Below, piece by piece: positions 21,229-29,151 of a stretch of 64,000 nucleotides of DNA. The notes under the pieces are model-generated. The model saw only the letters and a program-made list of their open reading frames with translations, ran no database searches and was not told where the DNA came from. The translations under genes and the position numbers were made by a program. Location: the NCBI RefSeq assembly GCF_022690765.1, contig NZ_JALCZA010000009.1, positions 52,191-116,190 on the forward strand, given 5' to 3'. This DNA comes from Anaeromyxobacter oryzisoli (GTDB lineage Bacteria > Myxococcota > Myxococcia > Myxococcales > Anaeromyxobacteraceae). Position 1 is the first letter of the stretch, and the number at the start of each line of letters is the position of its first letter.

Positions 21229-21658
21229 GCGATAGCCGGGCCCGACTCTTGGGCGACGCTGACGGGGCCGACGAGCGGCCACCGGATCTGCTCCAGATCT
21301 CCTATCGCGGGCGGCCGAGAGCCCCGGCGAGCGGCTCATCATGCCGTTGCAGCACGGGCTTCTTCGGGGCCGATCTTGTCACTTCGGTTCCCGCCCGCGG
21401 GCGGCGCGCCGCCGTCCACCTTCTTCCCGAGCCAGCTTCACGCTTGCCGTGCAGGTGCGCTCGTACCCGCGGGCCCCTAGCGCGAAGAACCCGCAGAGTG
21501 GAGGCGGGGCCGGGACGGTGTGATGAAGGCCACGCCGTGGAAGGCCCGTCGAGCAGCCGCCGCGCCCGCGTGGAAGGCCTGTCGAGCAGCGCAGGGAGGA
21601 GCGAGTCTGCCCCGCGCAGGCAGCATGCGCAGCTCGATGCGAGGGCGCGGTCGCCAAA
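21229..21658. other. Intergenic region carrying repeat fragments
   Basis: No gene is recognised in these 430 bases. At 21536-21557 and 21569-21590 a 22-base block (beginning CGTGGAAGGCC) is repeated with a 33-base period. The second block runs into sequence homologous to the interior and right arm of the dispersed repeat (21581-21655). Confidence 0.5.
21581..21655. repeat. Dispersed repeat, right-end fragment
   Basis: Begins GTCGAGCAGCGCAGGGAGGA, which matches the interior of the full copy near 20000-20025, and ends with a diverged right arm (AGCTCGATGCGAGGGCGCGG, then TCGCC). The outer edge lies within a few bases of the amidase stop codon on the minus strand. Confidence 0.65.
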
Positions 21659-23149
21659 TCAGGCTGCGATTCCCGGCGGCAGCCGGTCGGCCCAGGGGTG
21701 TGCCGCCTCGAGCTGTGCCGCGAGCCGGAGGAGGGTCGCCTCCTCGCCGAAGCGTGCCGCGATCTGGACCCCGAGCGGGAGGCCGGCCGCGGTCACGTGG
21801 AGCGGGACGCTCATGGCGGGCTGGCCGGTCTGGTTGAAGAGCATGGTGTTGCCGGTCGCCTCGAACGAGCGGGAGCCGATGGCGTCGAAGAGCCGCTCCA
21901 GCACCGCGCGGGACGGCACCCGCGCCGTGGCCCGCAGGGCGAGCCGCTCCAGCGGCCGCGCCCCGAGCTGGCCGATGCGGGGCGCGGGCTGGGCCGTCGT
22001 GGGGGAGACGAGGACGTCGTGATCGGCGAGGAACGCCGCCAGGGTGCGGCCGACCTGGTGCATCTCGTGCTCGGCCTCCACCAGGTCCGCCGCCGAGAGC
22101 ACCCGCCCCGCCGCCTCGAGCGTGGCGGTCTCGGGCTCGAGATCGGCGGCGCGGCGCTTGCGGCCCGAGAACCGGCGCGCGAGCGCGACGTCGGCCGCCA
22201 CCTCGGCCGCGAGGGCGACGAGGTAGGCGTGCACGAGCGCGTCGCGCGGGATGTCCGGCGCGCTCTCCGTCACCTCGTGGCCGAGCGCGGCGAGGGCCCG
22301 CGCCGCCCGCTCCACCCCCCCCCCCCCCACCCGGGGCGGCTCGCGGGCGGCGGAGGAGCGTCGCGTGAAGGCGACGCGGAGCTTCCCGGGCGCCGCGCCG
22401 ACCTCCGCCAGGAACGGCCGCGCGGGCGGGGGCGCGAGGTAGGGATCGCCGGGCGCGCCGCCGGCGAGCACGTCGAGGAGCGCCGCCGAGTCGCGCACGG
22501 AGCGGGTGAGGACCCCTTCGACGACGAGGCCGGAGAGGGACTCGCCCAGCGTGGGCCCCAGCGACACCCGGCCGCGCGTCGCCTTCAGGGCGAAGAGGCC
22601 GCAGGCGGAGGCGGGGATCCGGAGGGATCCGCCGCCGTCGTTGCCGTGGGCGGCGGGGACGATCCGCGCCGCCACCGCCGCGGCCGACCCGCCGGACGAG
22701 CCCCCCGGGCTGAACTCCGGGTTCCACGGGTTGCGGGCCGGTCCCCGGAGCGCCGACTCGGTGACCGCCATGATGCCGAGCTCGGGGGTGTTGGTCTGGC
22801 CGAAGATGACCACGCCCGCCCGGAGCAGGCGCGAGACCACGTCCGAGTCGTGCGGGGCGACCAGGCCCTCCAGGAGCCGGGTCGAGCCGGTGACGGGGTG
22901 GCCGCGCCACTGCGTGAACAGGTCCTTCAGGAGGAAGGGGACGCCGGACAGCGGCCCCGGCGGCAGCGGCCCGCGGGCCCGGGCGCGCGCCTCCTCGTCG
23001 TGCCGGGCCACGATCGCGTTGAGGCGCGGGTCCCGGGCGTCGGCGCGCTCGAGCGCCGCCTCGAGCAGCTCGGCGGCGGTGACCTCGCCCCGGCGGACGA
23101 GGTCGGCGAGGGCGAGGGCGTCGAGCCGGTCGTACTCGGGAAGGCGCAT
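21659..23149 (-). CDS. Amidase-signature family hydrolase
   Basis: A 496-residue amidase with the Ser-cisSer-Lys triad visible: Lys75 in PFLLKDL, cis-Ser in the GGSSGGSAAAV motif (149-159) and the nucleophile Ser175 in NDGGGSLRIPAS. Members hydrolyse amides, and GatA is the tRNA-dependent relative; this protein is not obviously GatA. It lies 33 bases downstream of the PheRS-like gene on the same strand. The coding sequence contains a run of 14 consecutive C on the plus strand (22315-22328), read as four glycines in a variable loop. The reading frame is intact as given. Confidence 0.88.
   Translation of the reverse strand: MRLPEYDRLDALALADLVRRGEVTAAELLEAALERADARDPRLNAIVARHDEEARARARGPLPPGPLSGVPFLLKDLFTQWRGHPVTGSTRLLEGLVAPHDSDVVSRLLRAGVVIFGQTNTPELGIMAVTESALRGPARNPWNPEFSPGGSSGGSAAAVAARIVPAAHGNDGGGSLRIPASACGLFALKATRGRVSLGPTLGESLSGLVVEGVLTRSVRDSAALLDVLAGGAPGDPYLAPPPARPFLAEVGAAPGKLRVAFTRRSSAAREPPRVGGGGVERAARALAALGHEVTESAPDIPRDALVHAYLVALAAEVAADVALARRFSGRKRRAADLEPETATLEAAGRVLSAADLVEAEHEMHQVGRTLAAFLADHDVLVSPTTAQPAPRIGQLGARPLERLALRATARVPSRAVLERLFDAIGSRSFEATGNTMLFNQTGQPAMSVPLHVTAAGLPLGVQIAARFGEEATLLRLAAQLEAAHPWADRLPPGIAA
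22315..22328. repeat. 14-base C homopolymer inside the amidase gene
   Basis: Fourteen consecutive C (G on the coding strand) inside the amidase frame. Runs of this length are slippage-prone in replication and sequencing; a one-base change would truncate the protein around residue 280. Confidence 0.9.
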
Positions 23150-23182
23150 GTCTCATCATAGCCCGGCGGCGGAGCTGGTGGA

Positions 23183-24397
23183 TCACGGATGGTGGAACCC
23201 TCGCGCGGGGGCCGGTCGCTCGGTGCGCGCGGCTCGACGGGGGCGGGCGTCGCCGCCGGCCGGCGGCGGCAGGGGCGGTGCGCCGGACGCCCGCTCGCGC
23301 GCCGAGCCCTGGTGGATCGCCGCGTACACCGCGTCGCGGAGCGCGTTCGCCTCGGGGGCGGTGAGGTTGCGGTCGAGGGCGCGGAGGACGAGCCGCAGCA
23401 GGACGTTCTTCTGCCCGGCGGAGATCCCGAGCCGCTCCCGGGCAGCGGGCGGGAGCGCCGCGGCCGGCGTCTCCGAGAGGAGCTCGACGGCCTCGACGTC
23501 CGCGGCGCGGTCCCCGAGCGCCTCCCGGACCCGGTCCCCGAGCGCCTCGGCGGTCGCCTCGGCCGCCACGGCGACGGAGAGATCCCGGCGGACCGGCGGA
23601 TGGCGGGAGACGGGGCGCCACGGCGCGAGGTCGAGCATCTGGGCGGCGATGCGCGGGTCGGCGGCGCGGAGGAGGCGGATGTCGTCGAGCCCCTTCGCGA
23701 TCATGACGAGCCGGTCGAGGCCGAGCCCCATCGCGAGGCCGCTCGCGTCCGTCGGGAGCCCCGCGTCGCGGAGCACCTCCGGCGCGGCGAGGCCGCACTC
23801 GCCGATCTCGATCCACTCGCCCCGGATCCGGACGTCGATCTGCCGCCCCTCGCGCGTGTACGGGTGCGCGGACTGGGCCACCGTCACGGTGAGGCCCGGG
23901 ACGATCGCGCGCGCCACCGTGGCGATCATCTCCGCGAGCTCCCGGACGCCGAGCGGGGCTCCGCGGCGGACGCGCCAGAGGTCCACCTGGTGCGGCTCGC
24001 CGACGTGGAGCCGGTCGATCGCGTCGCGGCGGTAGACGACGCCGGGGCAGACGAGGAGGGCGTCGCGCGGCGGCGCCGCCGCGAGCCGCCGCAGGAGCGG
24101 CGGCACGAGCGCGGAGGTCTGGGTGCGGAGCAGGTGCGTCTCGGAGACGTAGCGCGTGTAGCGGGCGTCGCGCGCGGCGCCGTCCGGGGGATAGCCGAGG
24201 CGATCGTAGTTGTCCGCGATGGAGACGATCGGGCTCGCGCGCTCGACGATGGCGGGGCAGGACCAGGCGGCGATCAGCGCGTTCGCGGCGGCGCCGAGGA
24301 CGCGCTGGACGGCGTGCGGGCCCTGGGCAGGGTCGGTGAGATCGCGGACGGCGAGGGCGCGCGCGAGGGCGGCGGCGCCCATCATCGGGTGGTTCAA
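23183..24397 (-). CDS. Single-chain phenylalanyl-tRNA synthetase-like protein
   Basis: A 404-residue class II synthetase-fold protein combining a PheS-type catalytic core with a C-terminal FDX-ACB (anticodon-binding) domain, as in mitochondrial PheRS. Visible features are LLRTQTSAL at 89-97, motif 2 around VYRRDAIDRLHVGEPHQVD (121-139), EIGECGLAAPEVL, motif 3 GLAMGLGLDRL at 220-230, and the FDX-ACB region at about 265-365. The usual substrate-pocket FPFTEPS is replaced by HPYTREGRQ, suggesting altered specificity. The start is TTG 24397 with GGAG nine bases upstream; ATG 24385 is possible. It is likely a paralogue rather than the housekeeping enzyme. Confidence 0.85.
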   Translation of the reverse strand: MNHPMMGAAALARALAVRDLTDPAQGPHAVQRVLGAAANALIAAWSCPAIVERASPIVSIADNYDRLGYPPDGAARDARYTRYVSETHLLRTQTSALVPPLLRRLAAAPPRDALLVCPGVVYRRDAIDRLHVGEPHQVDLWRVRRGAPLGVRELAEMIATVARAIVPGLTVTVAQSAHPYTREGRQIDVRIRGEWIEIGECGLAAPEVLRDAGLPTDASGLAMGLGLDRLVMIAKGLDDIRLLRAADPRIAAQMLDLAPWRPVSRHPPVRRDLSVAVAAEATAEALGDRVREALGDRAADVEAVELLSETPAAALPPAARERLGISAGQKNVLLRLVLRALDRNLTAPEANALRDAVYAAIHQGSARERASGAPPLPPPAGGDARPRRAARTERPAPARGFHHP

Positions 24398-24841
24398 GGC
24401 GAGATCTCCGGAGACGTGACGAGGCGAAGCGAGGGGGAAGAGGACCTACGTCCCCCCGTCACGGCCCGGGCGTTCTCGCTGGTGCGGAGCGGTCCTCGGT
24501 GCGATCAGCGCGCGCGAGAGCCCACCCAGCGCCCGGTCCGGGGCGGGGGGCTGCGAAATCGACGCGTCGCGTTCACGAGGATCACTGTCGACGAAGATAC
24601 CCGCCGGCGCGCTCGATCGCAACGTGCTCGCCCGGACGGGGCAGGCGTCGGGCTCCAGGGCCTCAGGCCTCAGGCCTCAGGCCACGGGCGACGGGCGACG
24701 GGCGACGGGGGCGACGGGGGCGACACGCGACAGGCCGAGAAGAGGGATGGATCGTGATTCACCATCGGTGGAAGGGACGGCACGCGGCGGGCAGAAGGAC
24801 GTGATACGGTCCGTCTCTCCTCGAACCCAGGAGCTTCCCCG
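24398..24841. other. Intergenic region with short tandem repeats
   Basis: About 440 bases with no credible gene between the divergent PheRS-like and DUF2059 genes. The middle carries the microsatellite described at 24661-24724. The last 60 bases probably contain the promoter and leader of the DUF2059 gene; no consensus element was identified. Confidence 0.45.
24661..24724. repeat. Microsatellite: CCTCAGG and GGGCGAC units
   Basis: Three tandem CCTCAGG heptamers (24661-24681) run into several GGGCGAC-type heptamers, some extended to GGGGGCGAC. It is a simple variable-number tandem repeat in non-coding DNA. A CRISPR array is excluded because units are contiguous, with no spacers. Confidence 0.85.
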
Positions 24842-25390
24842 ATGAAGCGAGCTTCCGCCGTCCTGCTCTCCGCGCTCCTCGTCCTGCTCGCAGGCGCCGC
24901 CCGCGCCGCGACGCCCGCCAAGCCCACGCCCCTCGCGGTCCAGCTCGCGCGCTTCGTCCTCCCGGAGGAGAACTGGAACCGGACGATGGACGGGATCTCG
25001 CGGCAGACCAGCCAGTACATGGCGCAGGCGGTCCGGCAGCAGGGCGGCACCCTGTCCCCGGAGCTGCTCGAGCGGTCCATGAAGGAGTTCACGAAGCTCT
25101 TCACCTACGAGGAGATCATCGATCTCCAGGCGGGCGTGCTCGCGAAGCACTACACCGCGGCGGAGCTGAAGGAGCTGCTCGCGTTCTACCGGACGCCCAT
25201 CGGGCAGAAGAGCATCCGGATCATGCCGGAGGTCGCCGAGGACGTGAACGGTCAGATGATGGTCATCATGCAGCAGCGGATGCCGGCGCTGATGGAGCGG
25301 CTCAAGCCGGCGCTCGAGAAGGCGGCGGCGGAGTCGAGCGGCGGCGCGACGCAGCCCGCGGCGTCCGAGCGGCCCGCGGGGAAGACGTAG
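24842..25390 (+). CDS. Exported DUF2059-family protein
   Basis: A 182-residue protein with an N-terminal signal peptide (Lys-Arg, hydrophobic core, cleavage after Ala-Arg-Ala near residue 22). A helical DUF2059 domain follows, with the family segment LAKHYTAAELKELLAFYRTP and GQKSIRIMPEV. The C-terminal tail is Ala/Pro-rich and disordered. It is probably periplasmic and its function is unknown across the family. It is followed by a strong hairpin at 25407-25433. Confidence 0.85.
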   Translation: MKRASAVLLSALLVLLAGAARAATPAKPTPLAVQLARFVLPEENWNRTMDGISRQTSQYMAQAVRQQGGTLSPELLERSMKEFTKLFTYEEIIDLQAGVLAKHYTAAELKELLAFYRTPIGQKSIRIMPEVAEDVNGQMMVIMQQRMPALMERLKPALEKAAAESSGGATQPAASERPAGKT

Positions 25391-25406
25391 CGCTGCGATC
25401 GCGAGT

Positions 25407-25433
25407 GGGCGATCCGGGAGCTCCGGATCGCCC
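25407..25433. terminator. Bidirectional terminator-like hairpin
   Basis: GGGCGATCCGG (25407-25417) and CCGGATCGCCC (25423-25433) form a perfect 11-bp stem with a five-base loop. It lies between the convergent DUF2059 gene (ends 25390) and the hypothetical gene ending at 25488, so it could serve both. There is no clear T tract on either side. Confidence 0.6.
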
Positions 25434-25487
25434 GCCACGCGCGGGTCGTCCGTCGCCCCGCGCCGCCCGGCGGTGGGGCGACGGCGG

Positions 25488-25871
25488 CTACTGCTTGAGC
25501 TGCGCCCGGTGGCCGCCCTCGTCGTCGAGCGCGTGCGCGAGGACGAAGTGGTAGACGGCGTACGGCTCCTCGCCGCCGCCCACCAGCTCGAACAGGAACT
25601 GCCCGGCCTCGCCATCCGGGTCGGGGAGCTGCTGCACGAACAGGACGTCCCGGACGTCGATCACGACCTCGGCGAGGACCTGCTTGCCCCGCATGAGCTG
25701 CACCGTCGGGACGCGCTCGTCGTCCTCGTCGAGGTGCCAGTGCAGGTCCTCGTGATCGTAGAAGAAGCTGTCGGGGGTCCCCGCGCGGAGGATGCAGTTC
25801 GCGTGGCGCTTCAGCCAGCGCCAGAAACGATCGAAGGTGAGGGTCGAGCCGGTCTCGACGGTGACGGGCAT
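25488..25871 (-). CDS. Hypothetical protein (127 residues)
   Basis: A soluble, acidic 127-residue protein with a well-ordered pattern (LTFDRFWRWLKRHANCILRA, then SFFYDHEDLHWHLDEDDE, and a C-terminal YAVYHFVLAHALDDEG). It has a single cysteine and no signal or membrane segment. The ATG at 25871 begins the ordered part; frames upstream are low-complexity. Family not recognised. Its 5' end is 28 bases from the divergent lipoprotein gene start. Confidence 0.68.
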   Translation of the reverse strand: MPVTVETGSTLTFDRFWRWLKRHANCILRAGTPDSFFYDHEDLHWHLDEDDERVPTVQLMRGKQVLAEVVIDVRDVLFVQQLPDPDGEAGQFLFELVGGGEEPYAVYHFVLAHALDDEGGHRAQLKQ

Positions 25872-25899
25872 GGGCTCGAATATACCGGGAGGAGGGGGC

Positions 25900-26625
25900 A
25901 TGCGCGTGGCGCTCGCGGTGCGATCCGAGGAGGAGGCCCGGAGCCCCGGGGGACGAGCCGGCCCATTGCGCGCGGCGGCGCTCGCCGCCCTGCTGCTGGT
26001 CGCGGTGCTCGCCGGCTGCGCCGAGGCTCCCCTCGTGGACGCGCCGTCGGGCCCGCCGCCGTTCCGCGGCCTGCGCCGGGTCCTGCTGGTCCGCGCCGGT
26101 GACCGCCCGGAGCCGCAGCGCCACAGGGATCCGCTCGACGCGGTCCGGGAGAGTCTCGAGGCGGACGGGCGGACCACACGGACGGTCGAGGTCGGGCGGA
26201 AGGCGCCCCGCGAGCTGGCCGAGGTGGAGCGTCTCTACGCGGAGATCGAGGGGCGCGTCGAGGAGGGCGGGACGTCCGGGGAGGCCGGGCGCCCCGCGGA
26301 GCGGCTCCGGCGGCCGGTGGCGGGCGTGCTCGATGCGGTCCAGGCCGACGGCGCGGTGCTCCTCTACCGGCTCGGGGCCCGGCCGCTCCTGCCGGCGCCC
26401 TCCGCCTCGCCGTTCTCGCACGAGCCCGCGCCGCGGCTGGCCCGGCCGGCGGGGGCCCTCGCGCTCGTCGATCGCGACGGGAACCTGCTCTGGTTCGACT
26501 GGGGCGTGCAGCGGGACCCCCTCGAGGGGTCAGGAGGAGCGAGCGCGCCAGCGACCAGCGCGGCCGAGGCGGTCGACGCGCTGCTCCGGGTCCTCCGCGG
26601 CGACGCCGACGCGCCGGACGCCTGA
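25900..26625 (+). CDS. Predicted lipoprotein (241 residues)
   Basis: Starts at ATG 25900 with a GGAGGGGG run just upstream. The N-terminus has basic residues, a hydrophobic segment (about 24-36) and a lipobox LAGC near residues 36-39, so it is probably a lipid-anchored envelope protein. The mature part begins with a VLLVRAGD strand and has a second region, GALALVDRDGNLLWFDWGV, resembling lipoproteins that hold a nucleotide-like or LpoB-like fold. No family is assigned. Confidence 0.7.
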   Translation: MRVALAVRSEEEARSPGGRAGPLRAAALAALLLVAVLAGCAEAPLVDAPSGPPPFRGLRRVLLVRAGDRPEPQRHRDPLDAVRESLEADGRTTRTVEVGRKAPRELAEVERLYAEIEGRVEEGGTSGEAGRPAERLRRPVAGVLDAVQADGAVLLYRLGARPLLPAPSASPFSHEPAPRLARPAGALALVDRDGNLLWFDWGVQRDPLEGSGGASAPATSAAEAVDALLRVLRGDADAPDA

Positions 26626-26730
26626 GGCGCCTCGCGTGCGCCCGCGGCCCCACGCGGGCCTCGCCGTCCCCGCGCCGGCGCGCCATGGAAGCGCCACCCG
26701 CTCGACCGCACGCGGCGCGAGGAGGTGGCC

Positions 26731-27159
26731 ATGCTGTGCCAGGACCTCATGAAGACCGAGGTGGAGACCTTCCGGGAGCAGGACACGATCCAGCAGATCG
26801 CCCGGCGGATGCTGGAGGTGAACATCGGCTTCGTGCCGATCTGCACGCCCGACGGGCGGCCGGTGGGGGTCGTCACCGATCGTGACATCGCGCTGCGGGT
26901 CTGCGGCGAGGACCTGAGCTCGACGCTGACGACCGCCGGCGACGTGATGACGCGGGAGACGATCACCTGCCGCGAGACCGACCCCATCGAGCGCGCCGAG
27001 CACCTCATGGCGGTCCACCACAAGTCGCGGATGATGGTGGTGGACGACGACGGACGCCTCGTCGGCGTGATCAGCCTCTCGGACATCGTGGACGAGGAGG
27101 ACGACGAGCGCGCCGCCGAGACGGTGCGCATGATCGCCGACCGCGAGGTGCGGGCCTAG
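26731..27159 (+). CDS. Tandem CBS-domain protein
   Basis: A 142-residue protein consisting of two CBS domains (about 1-62 and 68-130), with the repeating patterns VNIGFVPICTPDGRPVGVVTDRDI and MMVVDDDGRLVGVISLSDI (each quoted only to its core). CBS pairs bind adenine nucleotides such as AMP, ATP or SAM and act as energy sensors. There is no attached catalytic or channel domain. The ATG at 26731 has GGAGG five bases upstream. Partner unknown. Confidence 0.88.
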   Translation: MLCQDLMKTEVETFREQDTIQQIARRMLEVNIGFVPICTPDGRPVGVVTDRDIALRVCGEDLSSTLTTAGDVMTRETITCRETDPIERAEHLMAVHHKSRMMVVDDDGRLVGVISLSDIVDEEDDERAAETVRMIADREVRA

Positions 27160-27184
27160 CGCCCGGGGCCGTCCGGGAGCGGGA

Positions 27185-27727
27185 TCAGCGGCGGCGCGCG
27201 CCGGGCGTCGCGGCGCGCCGGGGGCCGGGTGCGCGCCGCGCCGCGGCGATGGAGCGCCCCTGGCGACGGCCGGAGGCCGGGGCGTGCGGTCCTCGCCGCG
27301 TCCCGCTGAGGAGCGCCATGACGCTGCGCCACCCCTCCGCCGCGTCCCCGCCGGCGACGCCGAAGACGCTCGCGAACCGTCGCCGCTGCGAGCCGGAGAG
27401 GCGCCGCTCGAGGCGCGCGCCCGAGGGCGTGAGCCGCAGCGCCTTGCGCCGGCGGTTCTCCGGGACCGGCGCCGCCGCGACGAGGCCGCCGACGAGCAGA
27501 TCCTTGAGGGGGCGCGCGAGCGCCTGCTTCGAGACGCGGAGGATCCGGACGAGGTCGCCGGGCCCGAGCCCCGGGTTGCGGCGGACGAAGTACAGGATCC
27601 GGTGGTGCACCCGGGACAGGCCGCGCTCGGCGAGCATGCGGTCCGGCTCGGCGGTGACCCCGCGGAATCCGTAGAAGAGGAGCGCGAGGGCGTCGTCGAG
27701 CGCGTCTGCGGTCTTCCGGTCGATCAT
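27185..27727 (-). CDS. MarR-family transcriptional regulator
   Basis: A 180-residue winged-helix regulator. The core has SRVHHRILYFVRRNPGLG, a recognition-helix region GDLVRILRVSKQALARPL and a wing NRRRKALRLTPSG, all characteristic of MarR proteins. The C-terminus is an Arg/Ala-rich tail of about 35 residues that may be disordered. It lies divergently from the aminotransferase gene with a 115-base gap, so local control of that gene or of itself is plausible; no operator was identified. Confidence 0.83.
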   Translation of the reverse strand: MIDRKTADALDDALALLFYGFRGVTAEPDRMLAERGLSRVHHRILYFVRRNPGLGPGDLVRILRVSKQALARPLKDLLVGGLVAAAPVPENRRRKALRLTPSGARLERRLSGSQRRRFASVFGVAGGDAAEGWRSVMALLSGTRRGPHAPASGRRQGRSIAAARRAPGPRRAATPGARRR

Positions 27728-27842
27728 GTTGACGCTTCGGCTCCGGATCGCTGTAATGGGACAACACCCTTGACCTGAAGCCGACCCCGCCGGCCACCCT
27801 AGCACGGAGCCGCGGGCCCCGGACGCGACCGAAGGAGCAGAC

Positions 27843-28901
27843 ATGACCATCCCCGTGGAGAAGACCCGGACCCCGAAGCGCCGCATCCCGGAGGCGGAGC
27901 TCGGCTTCGGCAAGTTCTTCACCGACCACCTCTTCCGCATGGACTACGAGGAGGGGAAGGGCTGGCACTCCGCGCGCGTCGAGCCGTACGGGCCCATTCC
28001 CCTCGACCCGGCCGCCTCGGTCCTGCACTACGGCCAGGCGATCTTCGAGGGGATGAAGGCGTTCCAGCAGCCCTCCGGGATGAAGATCTTCCGGCCGGGC
28101 CAGCACGCCGCCCGCTTCGCGCGGAGCGCCGCGCGGCTCTGCATCCCGCCCGTGGACGAGAAGATCCTGCTCGAGGGCGTGAAGACGCTGCTCCGCACCG
28201 ACGCCGACTGGCTGCCCGCCGGGCCGGGGACCTCGCTCTACGTCCGCCCGGTGATCTTCGCGACCGAGCCGTTCCTCGGCGTCCGGCCGGCGAAGTCGTA
28301 CACGCTCCTCGTCTTCCTCTCGCCGGTCGGCGCGTACTTCTCGGGCCCGGCGCGGCGGCTGCGCATCTGGGTGGAGCGCGAGCGCGCCCGCGCGGCGCGG
28401 GGCGGCATCGGCGGGTCGAAGGCGGCCGCGAACTACGTCGCGAGCCTCCTCGCGGCCGAGGAGGCGAAGAAGAACGGGTTCGACCAGGTGCTCTGGCTCG
28501 ACGGCGCGGTGCACCGCGACCTCGAGGAGATCGGGACGATGAACGTGTTCGCCTACTTCGGCGGCACGCTCGTCACGCCCGCCCTCGAGGGCAGCATCCT
28601 CCCCGGCGTGACGCGCGACTCGGTCATCCAGCTCGCCCGCTCCTGGGGCATCCCCGTCGAGGAGCGGCGGCTCCCGCTCGAGGAGCTCGCCGCCGCGCAC
28701 CGCGCCGGCAAGCTCGAGGAGCTGTTCGGCACCGGGACGGCCTCGGTGGTCGCGCCCATCGGCGAGGTCGCCTGGGACGGCGTGACGATGAAGCTCCCCG
28801 AGCCCAAGAAGCAGACCCTCGGCGAGCGGCTCCAGGCGGAGGTCGCCGGCATCCAGCGCGGCGAGCGGCCGGACCAGTTCGGGTGGCTCGAGGCGGTCTG
28901 A
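27843..28901 (+). CDS. ilvE: Branched-chain amino acid aminotransferase
   Basis: Fold-type IV PLP aminotransferase of 352 residues, interconverting Leu/Ile/Val and their 2-oxoacids. Typical segments are YGQAIFEGMKAF near 61-72, the PLP-lysine region GGSKAAANYVASL near 190-202 and DGAVHRDLEEIGTMNVF. The length suits the longer (about 350-residue) bacterial BCAT-II type. AAGGAG lies six bases before the ATG. It is divergent from a MarR-type regulator. Confidence 0.93.
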   Translation: MTIPVEKTRTPKRRIPEAELGFGKFFTDHLFRMDYEEGKGWHSARVEPYGPIPLDPAASVLHYGQAIFEGMKAFQQPSGMKIFRPGQHAARFARSAARLCIPPVDEKILLEGVKTLLRTDADWLPAGPGTSLYVRPVIFATEPFLGVRPAKSYTLLVFLSPVGAYFSGPARRLRIWVERERARAARGGIGGSKAAANYVASLLAAEEAKKNGFDQVLWLDGAVHRDLEEIGTMNVFAYFGGTLVTPALEGSILPGVTRDSVIQLARSWGIPVEERRLPLEELAAAHRAGKLEELFGTGTASVVAPIGEVAWDGVTMKLPEPKKQTLGERLQAEVAGIQRGERPDQFGWLEAV

Positions 28902-28944
28902 CGGCTGACGGGCTTCGGGCGGCGTCAGGCTTCAGTCCTGCGAC

Positions 28945-29000
28945 CCCCGTGCCCGTGCCCGTGCCCGTCACCGATGCCCGTGCCCGGCTCCCGGTTCCCG
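28945..29000. repeat. GTGCCC / CCCGTG hexamer microsatellite
   Basis: The intergenic DNA after ilvE (28902-29151) contains tandem CCCGTG hexamers around 28950-28970, with degenerate copies continuing to about 29000 and again near 29100-29130. No gene is seen in this 250-base gap. It is similar in style to the GGGCGAC repeat at 24661. Confidence 0.7.
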
Positions 29001-29151
29001 TGTCCCCTGGCCCGCGATCCGGCGGAGCGTCGGACGACGGGGACCGGGCCACGCGCCACGGGATCGGGTTCACGGGTCACGCCAGGCCGGTGACGGTGAC
29101 GGGCACGGCCCACGGGCGCGTGCCCGAGTCCGCCACTCCGAGCTGGGCCCG

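Noticed and set aside
24661..24724. Possible CRISPR array
   Set aside because: Repeat units are contiguous 7-mers with no spacers and no cas genes nearby.
26683..26715. Possible extra copy of the dispersed repeat (ATGGAAGCGCCACCCGC)
   Set aside because: Only the GCGCCACCCGC core matches and the rest diverges immediately, so chance similarity in GC-rich DNA is likely.
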